NCBI GenBank assembly: GCA_016197205.1
Contig: JACPWG010000082.1
Coordinates: 1 to 45,903 of the forward strand
Source of the DNA: Planctomycetota bacterium
Lineage (GTDB): Bacteria > Planctomycetota > MHYJ01 > WSZJ01 > JACPWG01
Reading direction: 5' to 3'
Length of the DNA: 45,903 bases
Shown here: positions 8,091-15,847 of the stretch, one piece after another
How the letters are laid out: every line of letters begins with the position of its first letter
Numbering within the stretch: the stretch's first letter is position 1
Notes under the pieces: generated by a model
What the model saw: the letters and a program-made list of their open reading frames with translations, nothing else
Told to the model about the DNA's origin: nothing
Databases searched by the model: none
Made by a program: the position numbers and the translations under genes

Positions 8091-8171
8091 AACCACAGAT
8101 TTCACAGATTTTCTGGGATTTCACAGATTACGAATCTGTGAAATCGGCGTGAATCTGTGTAATCTGTGGTT
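8091..8171. repeat. Nested palindrome of the CCACAGATTTCACAGATT family
   Basis: The outer arms (8091-8110 and 8152-8171) are near-complementary. An inner perfect palindrome has 13-base arms GATTTCACAGATT (8117-8129) and its inverse (8133-8145) around ACG. It lies between the divergent SPFH and MOSC genes, and the region 7957-8279 contains no gene. Confidence 0.85.
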
Positions 8172-8279
8172 CCGTGTAGGCTTCGGGGGCGGGCCTGACT
8201 TGGAGAATGCTTGCTTCCGCGCGGGGGTCGAGGTTGAATAGAGGGCTTCGGGAGACTCTACAGCAGAGGATGATCGTGC

Positions 8280-8810
8280 ATGAACCAGGACGCAGGTCGA
8301 GTCGATTCGATTCATATCGCAGCGCGGGCCGGGGAGGCGCTGGTCGCGCTCCAGGAGGCAGTGGTGGTTCCGGAACGCGGACTGGAGGGGGACCGCTATT
8401 ATTTGAAGGCCGGCACGTTCGACGCGAAGCCCGGCCCGGGGCGCCACGTGACGCTGATCGAAGCGGAGTCGCTTGCGGGACTCGCGACCGAGCAGGGGAT
8501 CAAGCTAGGGCCGGGGGAGAGCCGTCGGAACATCGTGACGGCGGGGATCCGGCTGAATCCGCTGGTCGGGCACTCGTTCCGGATCGGGGAGGCGGTGCTT
8601 CGGGGCGTGCGCCTGTGCCACCCGTGCCAGCACCTCGAGGGCCTGACGCGGCCGGGCGTGCTCGCGGGGCTGAAGGAGCGAGGGGGACTGCGGGCGGACA
8701 TCGTCACCGGCGGGAGGATCCGGGTCGGGGACGCGATCCAGGTCCTGCCCGGCGGACCGGCGGCCGATGCGCCGTCGGCCGCAGGGGCGACGGCCGCACC
8801 GAAAAAATGA
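8280..8810 (+). CDS. MOSC domain protein
   Basis: A 176-aa protein that is essentially one MOSC domain, the fold shared with molybdenum-cofactor sulfurases and YiiM. It has a glycine-rich early segment (GLEGDRYY near residue 38), a beta core (GRHVTLIEAESL), an RRNIV strand and the conserved cysteine in RLCHPCQHLEG (about residues 114-124). Family members bind molybdopterin or handle sulfur transfer; the exact substrate cannot be read here. The C terminus after about 160 is an Ala-rich tail. ATG at 8280 has AGAGGA nine bases upstream. It stands alone after a palindromic repeat. Confidence 0.88.
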   Translation: MNQDAGRVDSIHIAARAGEALVALQEAVVVPERGLEGDRYYLKAGTFDAKPGPGRHVTLIEAESLAGLATEQGIKLGPGESRRNIVTAGIRLNPLVGHSFRIGEAVLRGVRLCHPCQHLEGLTRPGVLAGLKERGGLRADIVTGGRIRVGDAIQVLPGGPAADAPSAAGATAAPKK

Positions 8811-8852
8811 AAAAAAGAGCTTAAGTTTCGTTCCGTTGCCGCCGATGTGTAG

Positions 8853-8858
8853 TATGAT
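8853..8858 (+). promoter_or_regulatory. Possible -10 element upstream of the low-complexity membrane protein
   Basis: TATGAT matches five of six positions of the -10 consensus in a locally A/T-rich stretch between two genes. The candidate -35 (TTCCGT at 8831-8836) is weak, so this is tentative. Confidence 0.3.
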
Positions 8859-8935
8859 TATCGGAACGTAGACGCGGGCGAGGTACGCCCACGCCTTGCC
8901 CCGTCTCCCCCGAAGGCCTGGATGGAGGGTTGAGC

Positions 8936-9916
8936 ATGGACGCGAGCAACATCAACTTGAACCTGCCGAAGGGCGAAGAAAAGCTGAAGCCGCTCTGGAA
9001 CATCCCCCAGGTGGAACGAAGGGGGATGCTGCTCGGGACGGCGACCGCGATCGTGTTCGGCATCGGCGCCTACTACGTGGTCAAGCCCCTCGTCTTTCCG
9101 CCCCCGCCGGCCGCCCCTCCCCCGGTCGCGGGCTTTCCGGCGGTCGCTCCGGGGGCGGGTTCGCCGCCCGTGACGCAGGGGCTCGCCTCCGCGGGTCCGA
9201 CGGCGGGCGGTCCTGCGGGCTCCACGCTCGAGTTGACGATGACCGGTGGCGCGCCGGAGGCCGCGGCCCCTTCGACCACCCGCGGCGGCGCCGGGGGTCG
9301 GGCGGACGGCGACGCGGAAGCGACCGGCCTTTCGAGCGGCAGCACGACGGGCGCCGGGACGGGAGCCACAGGCGCGACCGGCGCGGGCAGCACGGCCTCG
9401 ACCTCTCCCGGCGCCGGGACGGGGTCGAATCGTTCGACCACCTCCCGGCCGGGCGGCGCGACCACGGTCGGCTCCGTCGCGACCACAGCCTCGACCGCGG
9501 CGACCGGCGCGGCCGCGCGCAACCCGGGGACACGGAAGGACGGGGCGTCGACCCGGGGCACGACGCCCGCGACCGGAGACTCGGTCGGCGGCGCCGCGCG
9601 CGTGACCGAGACCGCGATCTGCCTGGAGATCCAGAACCGGAGTCCCGCGAAGCGGCTGAGCTCCGTGAAACTCGCGGACGGAAAGGTGTTCTGCTGGATC
9701 CGCGTGCTGGGCGCCGAGGGACACAAGGTCCGGCACGTGTGGGTGCTGAACGGGAAGCACTATCCGGGGATCTGGCTGGAGATCCAGAGCCCGAACTGGC
9801 GGACCTGGGGCTCGAAGCGCCTGGAGAAAGGCATGGAGGGGAATGCGCGGGTGGACATTGAGGACGAGTCGGGCAAGGTCCTAGCGACGCTGCCCTTCCA
9901 GATCGCGGCGCGGTAG
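8936..9916 (+). CDS. Single-span protein with Thr/Gly/Ala-rich linker, function unknown
   Basis: A 326-aa protein I do not recognise. A short cytosolic start (NINLNLPKGEEKLKPLW) leads to one transmembrane segment near residues 34-56 (GTATAIVFGIGAYYVVKPLV). A proline run follows, then about 140 residues of disordered Gly/Thr/Ala/Ser sequence. A C-terminal folded domain of about 110 residues begins near TETAICLEIQNRSPAKRL and contains a beta-rich WIRVLGAEGHKVRHVWVLNG segment. The layout suggests an inner-membrane anchor with a periplasmic globular head. The C-terminal wording resembles a DUF2914-type domain, but that is only an impression. ATG at 8936 has GGAGGG six bases upstream and was preferred over TTG at 8930. 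Confidence 0.7.
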   Translation: MDASNINLNLPKGEEKLKPLWNIPQVERRGMLLGTATAIVFGIGAYYVVKPLVFPPPPAAPPPVAGFPAVAPGAGSPPVTQGLASAGPTAGGPAGSTLELTMTGGAPEAAAPSTTRGGAGGRADGDAEATGLSSGSTTGAGTGATGATGAGSTASTSPGAGTGSNRSTTSRPGGATTVGSVATTASTAATGAAARNPGTRKDGASTRGTTPATGDSVGGAARVTETAICLEIQNRSPAKRLSSVKLADGKVFCWIRVLGAEGHKVRHVWVLNGKHYPGIWLEIQSPNWRTWGSKRLEKGMEGNARVDIEDESGKVLATLPFQIAAR

Positions 9917-9962
9917 CCGGCCCAGCCGCTCCTCCGACTCCACCCCCCGGGAGAGATGACGA

Positions 9963-9995
9963 CGGGGTCCGGCCTGACGGCCGGACCCCGTTTTT
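9963..9995 (+). terminator. Rho-independent terminator
   Basis: A perfect 12-base-pair stem, CGGGGTCCGGCC (9963-9974) with its complement (9979-9990) around TGAC, is followed directly by TTTTT. It ends the transcript of the gene that stops at 9916. Confidence 0.93.
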
Positions 9996-10011
9996 GTTTT
10001 CGACGACTTGA

Positions 10012-10380
10012 CTACTTCTTGTCCGCCTTCTTCGCGGCGGGGGCGGCTGCCTTGGCGGCGGGAGCGGCTGCGCCCTTGGCGGCGGCAGCGGCCGCGCCCT
10101 TCGCGGCAGGAGCGGCCGCGCCCTTCGCGCCGGCGGCAGGAGCGGCCGCGGCGGCGGCGCCGGCGGCCGGGACGGCACCGGCCTCACCCGCGGCAGCCTC
10201 TTTTTTCACCTTCGCCTTCGCCCTTGCCATGATGCTTCTCACCTTGGGCAAACCGAACACCGAGCCCCCGTCCGTCCAGCGGCCCTCTTCGCTCAGGGCG
10301 AGCATGCGCTCGTCGCGCTTCAGTACGTTGCGATGCCGGCGGAGTCGGGAGATCGGAACCAGGCTCTTGTGAATCGACAT
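10012..10380 (-). CDS. PVC-type small basic protein with Ala/Lys tail
   Basis: A 122-aa basic protein. The first 60 residues (MSIHKSLVP, RRHRNVLKRDERM, then VFGLPKVRS) match a small basic protein family known from Planctomycetes, Verrucomicrobia and Chlamydiae, often suggested to be ribosome associated. The function is not established. The remaining about 65 residues are repeats of AAAPAAKGA-type sequence ending in KKADKK, reminiscent of histone H1-like or HU tails. ATG at 10380 has AGGAGG upstream, and a heptamer array begins about 20 bases upstream. The tail suggests nucleic-acid binding. This gene is the best phylogenetic marker in the window. Confidence 0.85.
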   Translation of the reverse strand: MSIHKSLVPISRLRRHRNVLKRDERMLALSEEGRWTDGGSVFGLPKVRSIMARAKAKVKKEAAAGEAGAVPAAGAAAAAAPAAGAKGAAAPAAKGAAAAAAKGAAAPAAKAAAPAAKKADKK

Positions 10381-10777
10381 GGTATCGCGGGGCCTCCTGA
10401 ATTGAGATTTTGGATTTGAGATTTGAGAATTCGGGGCTTGGTGGTCGGCGGTGCGTGCAGAAATCGAACGCCAAGGGAACCACGGATTTCACAGCGCAGC
10501 CGATGGCCGCAACCAAAGGGACGAGCCACCGAAGACGCCGAAAACACCGAAAGACGAACCGCGCATTTCGCCAGTTTCGCGAATGTTCTACCGAGAATCC
10601 GTTGCGAGAAATACAAGCTTTTGCGAGGTTGTGTCACAGATTCTACGGGATTTCACAGATTGGCAACGTGCAAAGGCGCCAAGCCTCGCATGATTCTGGA
10701 AGTTGGCGCACTCCGCAGTTTCCTTCCATCCTCGGTGAATTCGCGTAATGGGCGCACTTCGCGGTTTCGTCCTCCGT
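10381..10777. repeat. Repeat-filled intergenic region with three families
   Basis: No gene is supported in these 397 bases. They contain a heptamer array (about 10400-10437), a linker and GAACGCCAAGGGAACCACGG unit (10465-10497), and a CCACCGAAGACGCC family copy (10519-10556). A separate TTCTACGGGATTTCACAGAT piece lies at about 10630-10663. The order heptamers, linker, GAAC...CCAC unit is the same as at 1320-1437 and 4982-5083. Confidence 0.75.
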
Positions 10778-11731
10778 TCATTCGCGGTCCAGCGCGGCGC
10801 GTCCGGGGGCGGGCTCGGGTCCCTCTTCGCGGTTGCCGCCGCGCACGCCGACGAGACGCCGCGCGCGGGTCGAGCCCGCTTTTCCGCGACGGCGCAGCAC
10901 GACGCCGTCGCCGACCGCGAGCGACAAGTGCGCGGCCACACGCGAGCACTTGACGACGAAGAGATGAAAGGCCTTCGCGTCCGACTCTTCGAGCGTTTCG
11001 AAATTCGCCGAGCCCTTGCTGATCACCAGGTCGGCGGCCGCGAAACGCTTCTTCAGCTCCGAGGAGCAGAGCGAGAGCGGCACGCCCAGGGTGTCGCTTC
11101 CGGTCGGCAGCAGTTCGCCGAGCGTGTCGAGGCCCGCGGCCCGTGCCTCGGCCTCGGTGGCGTCGGTGAGGACCGGCGAATTCCGCACGACGATGCCCAC
11201 GCGGCGGCCCGGCGCGAGCTGTTCCAGCAGGAGGCGGTCGAGCAGCAGTTCGCCCGCGTTGTCGAGGCAGTACAGGACGTCCTTTGCCTTCGCGACCGCC
11301 TCGCGCAACGCCGGGAGGTCGTCCACGCCGAGCTTCCGCTCGAACGCCTCGGCCAGGAAGCGCCGCGGGTCGAGAGAGTCCAGGACGACGGCGTCGAGGG
11401 CGTTGGCAGCGACCGCCAGCCGCACGGCCGCGGCGAACCGGTCGGGGGCGCGTTCCACCTCGGCCCGCAGCCCCGGTTCCAGCGCCTGCACCCGCTCCGT
11501 CCAGGTCGCCTTTTCGGGGGCGAAGGGATCCGCGGAGCCCAACATACGCGTGGCGACGACCAGCGCGTCGCTCAGCACTTCGGCGGGGCTGCGATCGAAC
11601 GCCCCCTCCTGCAGGTGCTGCATCACCTCGTTGAGGACCTTGCGGTGGAGCCAGTCGTTCTCGCTCACCTTGCGGGCCGCGACGAGCGCCTGCCGTAGGA
11701 TGCACGGGATGCAGTCCGGCGAGGTCTTCAC
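10778..11731 (-). CDS. DUF89/ARMT1-like damage-control phosphatase
   Basis: A 317-aa protein of the DUF89 family, whose characterised members are metal-dependent phosphatases that remove damaged phosphometabolites. The prokaryotic subfamily carries an N-terminal CxxC, seen here as DCIPCILRQA at residues 6-15. The metal-site motif is YCLDNAGELLLDRLLLEQL near residue 153. Later conserved pieces are RNSPVLTDAT and ISKGSANFETL. The usual core length is about 285 residues. The last about 30 residues (GGNREEGPEPAPG onward) run into intergenic-type repeat and are probably not part of the fold. It lies six bases after the SPOR-like gene and is likely co-transcribed. The substrate cannot be inferred. 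Confidence 0.88.
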   Translation of the reverse strand: MKTSPDCIPCILRQALVAARKVSENDWLHRKVLNEVMQHLQEGAFDRSPAEVLSDALVVATRMLGSADPFAPEKATWTERVQALEPGLRAEVERAPDRFAAAVRLAVAANALDAVVLDSLDPRRFLAEAFERKLGVDDLPALREAVAKAKDVLYCLDNAGELLLDRLLLEQLAPGRRVGIVVRNSPVLTDATEAEARAAGLDTLGELLPTGSDTLGVPLSLCSSELKKRFAAADLVISKGSANFETLEESDAKAFHLFVVKCSRVAAHLSLAVGDGVVLRRRGKAGSTRARRLVGVRGGNREEGPEPAPGRAALDRE

Positions 11732-11737
11732 GCGGGT

Positions 11738-12601
11738 CTACCTCTCCTCCGCGATCTTCACGAGGTTGCAGTTGCGGAAGGAGACTTTGCCGAGCCCGCG
11801 GACCTTTTCCATCAGCTTCTCCGCGTCGTCGTTCTGGTCGCTGTCGAAGCGGCCCGTACACACGCCGATGAAGTCGCCGCCGCGGAGGTGGAGCAGGGTT
11901 TTGAAGGCGGTGACGCCCTTGCCCTTGAGCCAGGTGATCTGGTTTTTCGCGCTTTCATCCCCCTCGCGATCGTTGGGGTAGTCGAGCACGCGCACGGTCC
12001 AGAATTCGTTCGAACGCGGCTGGACCGCGGGGGGCACGTTCGGCGTCCGCGGCTCGGCGGGTGGCCGGGTTTCCGCGGCGCGCGGCTCGGGCGGGCGAGC
12101 TGCCGGATGCTGGCCGCCGGCCGGCGCCGTCCCGGCGATGCGGACGGGGGGCTCGACCCTCGGGCCGGGGGAGGGCGCGGTCGGCGCGCCACCCGTGCCC
12201 GGACCCGCCACGGCGGGCGGAGGCGACTGGGTGCCGCCGGCGACCCGGGCACGACCCTTCCCGACCTCGACGCCGAGCGCGAAGGAGACGAAGATCGCGG
12301 CGAGGACCAGCATCAGGAGGAGCAGGGCGGTGTTGTAGCGCAGGGGAAAGACCTGGTCTCCCATGCCGGACACCGTGTCCGCGAGCGCGGAGGGGGCGGG
12401 CGGGGGAGGCTGCTCGTGCGGGGGCTCGGGCGCCGGGGGGGCGGCCACCGCCACGGCCGGGGCGGCGGGCGCGGGCTCCGGCTCCGTCCGGGACGTGGTT
12501 CCCGGCTCCCGTCGCGTCTCGGCGGGCGCCTTCATGCGCTCCCGGAGCGACGTCTTGAAGACTTCGAAGAGCTCCGGAGAGTCCTTTTTTTTCGTGACCA
12601 T
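11738..12601 (-). CDS. Membrane protein with C-terminal SPOR-like domain
   Basis: A 287-aa protein. A basic start (MVTKKKDSPELFEVFKTSLRERMK) and a Pro/Ala-rich cytosolic region lead to one transmembrane segment near residues 89-111 (TALLLLMLVLAAIFVSFALG). A long disordered Pro/Ala/Gly linker follows, then an about 85-residue terminal domain starting at FWTVRVLDYPNDREGDESA. The terminal domain has the SPOR beta-alpha-beta pattern, including a GDFIGVCTGRF strand. SPOR domains bind denuded peptidoglycan at division sites, so an envelope or division role is plausible; I could not confirm the family from residues alone. ATG at 12601 follows a TTGACA promoter. Confidence 0.7.
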   Translation of the reverse strand: MVTKKKDSPELFEVFKTSLRERMKAPAETRREPGTTSRTEPEPAPAAPAVAVAAPPAPEPPHEQPPPPAPSALADTVSGMGDQVFPLRYNTALLLLMLVLAAIFVSFALGVEVGKGRARVAGGTQSPPPAVAGPGTGGAPTAPSPGPRVEPPVRIAGTAPAGGQHPAARPPEPRAAETRPPAEPRTPNVPPAVQPRSNEFWTVRVLDYPNDREGDESAKNQITWLKGKGVTAFKTLLHLRGGDFIGVCTGRFDSDQNDDAEKLMEKVRGLGKVSFRNCNLVKIAEER

Positions 12602-12691
12602 GCGCTGGCCCTCCAGCCGGGGGAGCCCGGGTGGTGCGAAGGGGAATCGGACGGAAGGGTGTCGGCCGGGAGACCCCCGGCGAAGAGGCTC

Positions 12692-12720
12692 AGTCTAGAC
12701 GGAAGGTCGTTGTGTGTCAA
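12692..12720 (-). promoter_or_regulatory. Promoter of the SPOR-like / DUF89 unit
   Basis: On the minus strand a perfect TTGACA (12715-12720) is followed after 17 bases by TAGACT (12692-12697). The inferred start of transcription leaves a leader of about 85 bases before the ATG at 12601. Confidence 0.65.
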
Positions 12721-12808
12721 AGAATTTCCCTGCGGGGTCGCGTCCGCGAGAACGGACGCCGAGCGCCTTTCGGGACCGCGGCGAGTCGTGGTCAGTCCCC
12801 GATTTCCT

Positions 12809-12837
12809 TTGCGTCCGGCCCGCGCGTGCGCTATCCT
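12809..12837 (+). promoter_or_regulatory. Weak candidate promoter of the ABC/OmpA/VWA cluster
   Basis: TTGCGT (12809-12814) and TATCCT (12832-12837) are 17 bases apart, about 65 bases before the first gene of the cluster. The match is modest. The 299 bases between the two divergent genes otherwise show only GC-rich DNA. Confidence 0.35.
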
Positions 12838-12900
12838 GTGCCCTCTTCGCTCCCGGCGCGCCGCGCCGTCGGTCCCCCTCGTGCCTCCTGGGAGGGTCGC

Positions 12901-13935
12901 ATGCAGACCTTTCGTGCCCGCTTCATCCTGACAGCCGTTCTCCTCGCTCTTGCCGTCCTGGTCCTTTCGGTCGTCCCCGACAGCCTCCCGCGAGCGGAAG
13001 CGGCGGACCGCGAGTTCACGGTCGCGTGGTCCGTGTGGACCGGGTGGATGCCGTTTCGCATCCTGAAGGACAAGGGGCTGCTCGACAGGCGGGCCAAGGA
13101 GCAGGGCGTCAAGATCAAGCTCAAGGAATTCAAGGACTACATGGCGAGCGTCACGGCGTTCGGCGCGGGCGAAGTCGACGCGTGCGCGATGACCTCCATG
13201 GAGTCGTTTCAGCCCGCCTCGAACGGCGTCAAGGTCGTCGGCATCCTGGTCAACGACACTTCGAACGGCGGCGACGGCGTGCTGGTGCGCAAGGGGATGA
13301 AGCTCCAGGACCTCAAGGGCCAGAGCATCACCCTGGCCGAGTTCAGCGTGAGCCACTACCTGCTCGCCCGCGCCCTGAGCATGAACGGGATGAGCGATCG
13401 CGACGTGAAGATCAAGAACGTGGTGGACGGCGACGAAGCCGGCAAGGCGTTCCTGACCGACGAGAGCGTCAAGGCGGTGGTGACCTGGAACCCGCACCTC
13501 TTCCTCGCGCAGGAGGGGGGCAAGGGGGAGGTGATCTTCTCGAGCGCGCAGATCCCGGGCGAGATCATCGACCTCCTGGTCATGAACGACAAGGCGATCC
13601 AGGAGAACCCGAAGGTCGCGCAGGCGATCGTGGACGCGTGGTACGACGCGATGGCGATGATCGTGGACCCGAAGACGCACGCGGAGGCGGTCCAGATCAT
13701 GGCCGACGGGGCCGGCACGAAGCCCGACGAGTTCGAGAGGATGTTGAAGGGGACCGACCTGTACACGGACCCGGGGCGCGGCGCGGAGTTCCTCGCGGGC
13801 AAGGGCGTGCAGGAGACCATGGGCCGGATCAAGGACTTCATCGCTGACCATGGCATCCTGAAGGACCGCGACGTGTCCGTCTCCTTTGATGCGAAGTATA
13901 CCCGCGAGTACATCGGCCGCAAGGGCGCGCACTAG
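12901..13935 (+). CDS. ABC transporter substrate-binding protein, urea-carboxylase-locus type
   Basis: A 344-aa periplasmic binding protein with a Sec signal (residues 1-35, cleavage near AEAADREF). The fold is NitT/TauT (NMT1-like). Pieces such as WTGWMPFRILKDKGLL, NDTSNGGDGV, LAEFSVSHYLLARAL and FSSAQIPGEIIDLLVMN closely resemble the binding-protein family found beside urea carboxylase genes. No urea carboxylase gene lies in this window, so the ligand is open. The ATG at 12901 is the first that precedes a signal peptide. The permease follows after 33 bases and the ATPase after that. The gene opens a six-gene same-strand cluster. Confidence 0.88.
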   Translation: MQTFRARFILTAVLLALAVLVLSVVPDSLPRAEAADREFTVAWSVWTGWMPFRILKDKGLLDRRAKEQGVKIKLKEFKDYMASVTAFGAGEVDACAMTSMESFQPASNGVKVVGILVNDTSNGGDGVLVRKGMKLQDLKGQSITLAEFSVSHYLLARALSMNGMSDRDVKIKNVVDGDEAGKAFLTDESVKAVVTWNPHLFLAQEGGKGEVIFSSAQIPGEIIDLLVMNDKAIQENPKVAQAIVDAWYDAMAMIVDPKTHAEAVQIMADGAGTKPDEFERMLKGTDLYTDPGRGAEFLAGKGVQETMGRIKDFIADHGILKDRDVSVSFDAKYTREYIGRKGAH

Positions 13936-13968
13936 GGGCCCGTTGGCGGCGACGGTTGGGAGCGTCCG

Positions 13969-14823
13969 ATGGCGGACATCCGAGGCCACTTTCGGATCCG
14001 CTCGCCGCTGTCGCGGCGGGCCCGCGGCCTGCTCGCGGTCGTCCCTTTCGCGCTGCTGGCGGCTGCCTACGGGGTCGGGGCCGAGTTGCGCCATCGGGAC
14101 AACCCCAAGGACCGGCTCATGCCCGGGGCCGCGCAGCTTCTCGACGGCATCCGGGAGGCCGCGCGGGAGCACAAGATCGGCGAGCGGGAGGACGGGGAGC
14201 CGATCACGGAGCGGTGGATCGTCGTCGACACGCTGGTCAGCCTGCGCCGGCTCGGCATCGCCCTCGTGCTGGCGACGACCGCTTCGATCGCGCTGGGACT
14301 CTTCATGGGCACCTTCACGGCGATCGACGCCCTCCTCAATCCCTTTTTTCGCGCGCTGTCGAAAATCCCGCCGCTCGCGCTGCTGCCGATCCTGTTCATT
14401 TATCTGGGCACGGACGAGCTGCCGAAGCTCGCCCTCATGGTGATCGGGGTGCTGCCGACGCTGACCCAGGACGTGTACCTGCGCATCCGCGACGTCCCGC
14501 AGGAAGTCGTGAACAAGGCGTACACGCTGGGCGCCTCCACGCTGGAGGTGGCGTTCAAGGTGGTCCTGGCCCAGGCGTGGCCCCGGATCCTCGACTCCGT
14601 GCGGCTTACGTTGGGACCGCTGTGGGTCTTTCTCATCGCGTCGGAGGCGATCTCCGCCGAGAGCGGCCTGGGCTACCAGATCTACAGGGCGCAACGCTGG
14701 CTCGGCGTGAACCTGATCCTCCCGTACATCCTCTGGATCAGCCTGCTCGGGTTCGCCATGGACGTCGCGCTGCGCTTTTGGATCCGGTGGCGGCACCCCT
14801 GGGCCGGGACCGAAGGGGACTGA
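13969..14823 (+). CDS. ABC transporter permease, SsuC/TauC type
   Basis: A 284-aa inner-membrane permease of the BPD_transp_1 superfamily with about six spans. A long periplasmic insertion of some 60 residues follows the first helix (RHRDNPKDRLMPGAAQLLDG to ERWIVVDTLVSLRRLG). The cytoplasmic EAA loop that docks the ATPase is visible as NKAYTLGASTLEVAFKVVL near residues 182-200. It is preceded by the KIPPLALLPILFIYLGTDE segment characteristic of the nitrate/taurine/sulfonate class. It pairs with the ATPase at 14918 and the binding proteins around it. The cargo is not determined by sequence. Confidence 0.93.
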   Translation: MADIRGHFRIRSPLSRRARGLLAVVPFALLAAAYGVGAELRHRDNPKDRLMPGAAQLLDGIREAAREHKIGEREDGEPITERWIVVDTLVSLRRLGIALVLATTASIALGLFMGTFTAIDALLNPFFRALSKIPPLALLPILFIYLGTDELPKLALMVIGVLPTLTQDVYLRIRDVPQEVVNKAYTLGASTLEVAFKVVLAQAWPRILDSVRLTLGPLWVFLIASEAISAESGLGYQIYRAQRWLGVNLILPYILWISLLGFAMDVALRFWIRWRHPWAGTEGD

Positions 14824-14826
14824 GGG

Positions 14827-14862
14827 GATTGCTGATTTCGGATTGCTGATTGCTGATGGCCC
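14827..14862 (+). repeat. GATTGCT heptamer array inside the ABC cluster
   Basis: Seven-base units of the form GATTGCT/GATTTCG run between the permease stop and the ATPase start. They lie within what would be a polycistronic message. Confidence 0.75.
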
Positions 14863-14917
14863 GACGACGGAGATCGGTTGGCTGGGAAGTCCGCCGGCGG
14901 CGAGCGAAAGCGGCGTG

Positions 14918-15811
<894 letters not shown>

Positions 15812-15847
15812 CCCGAGACCAGCCGCAGGCTGGAGGAGTAACCGATC

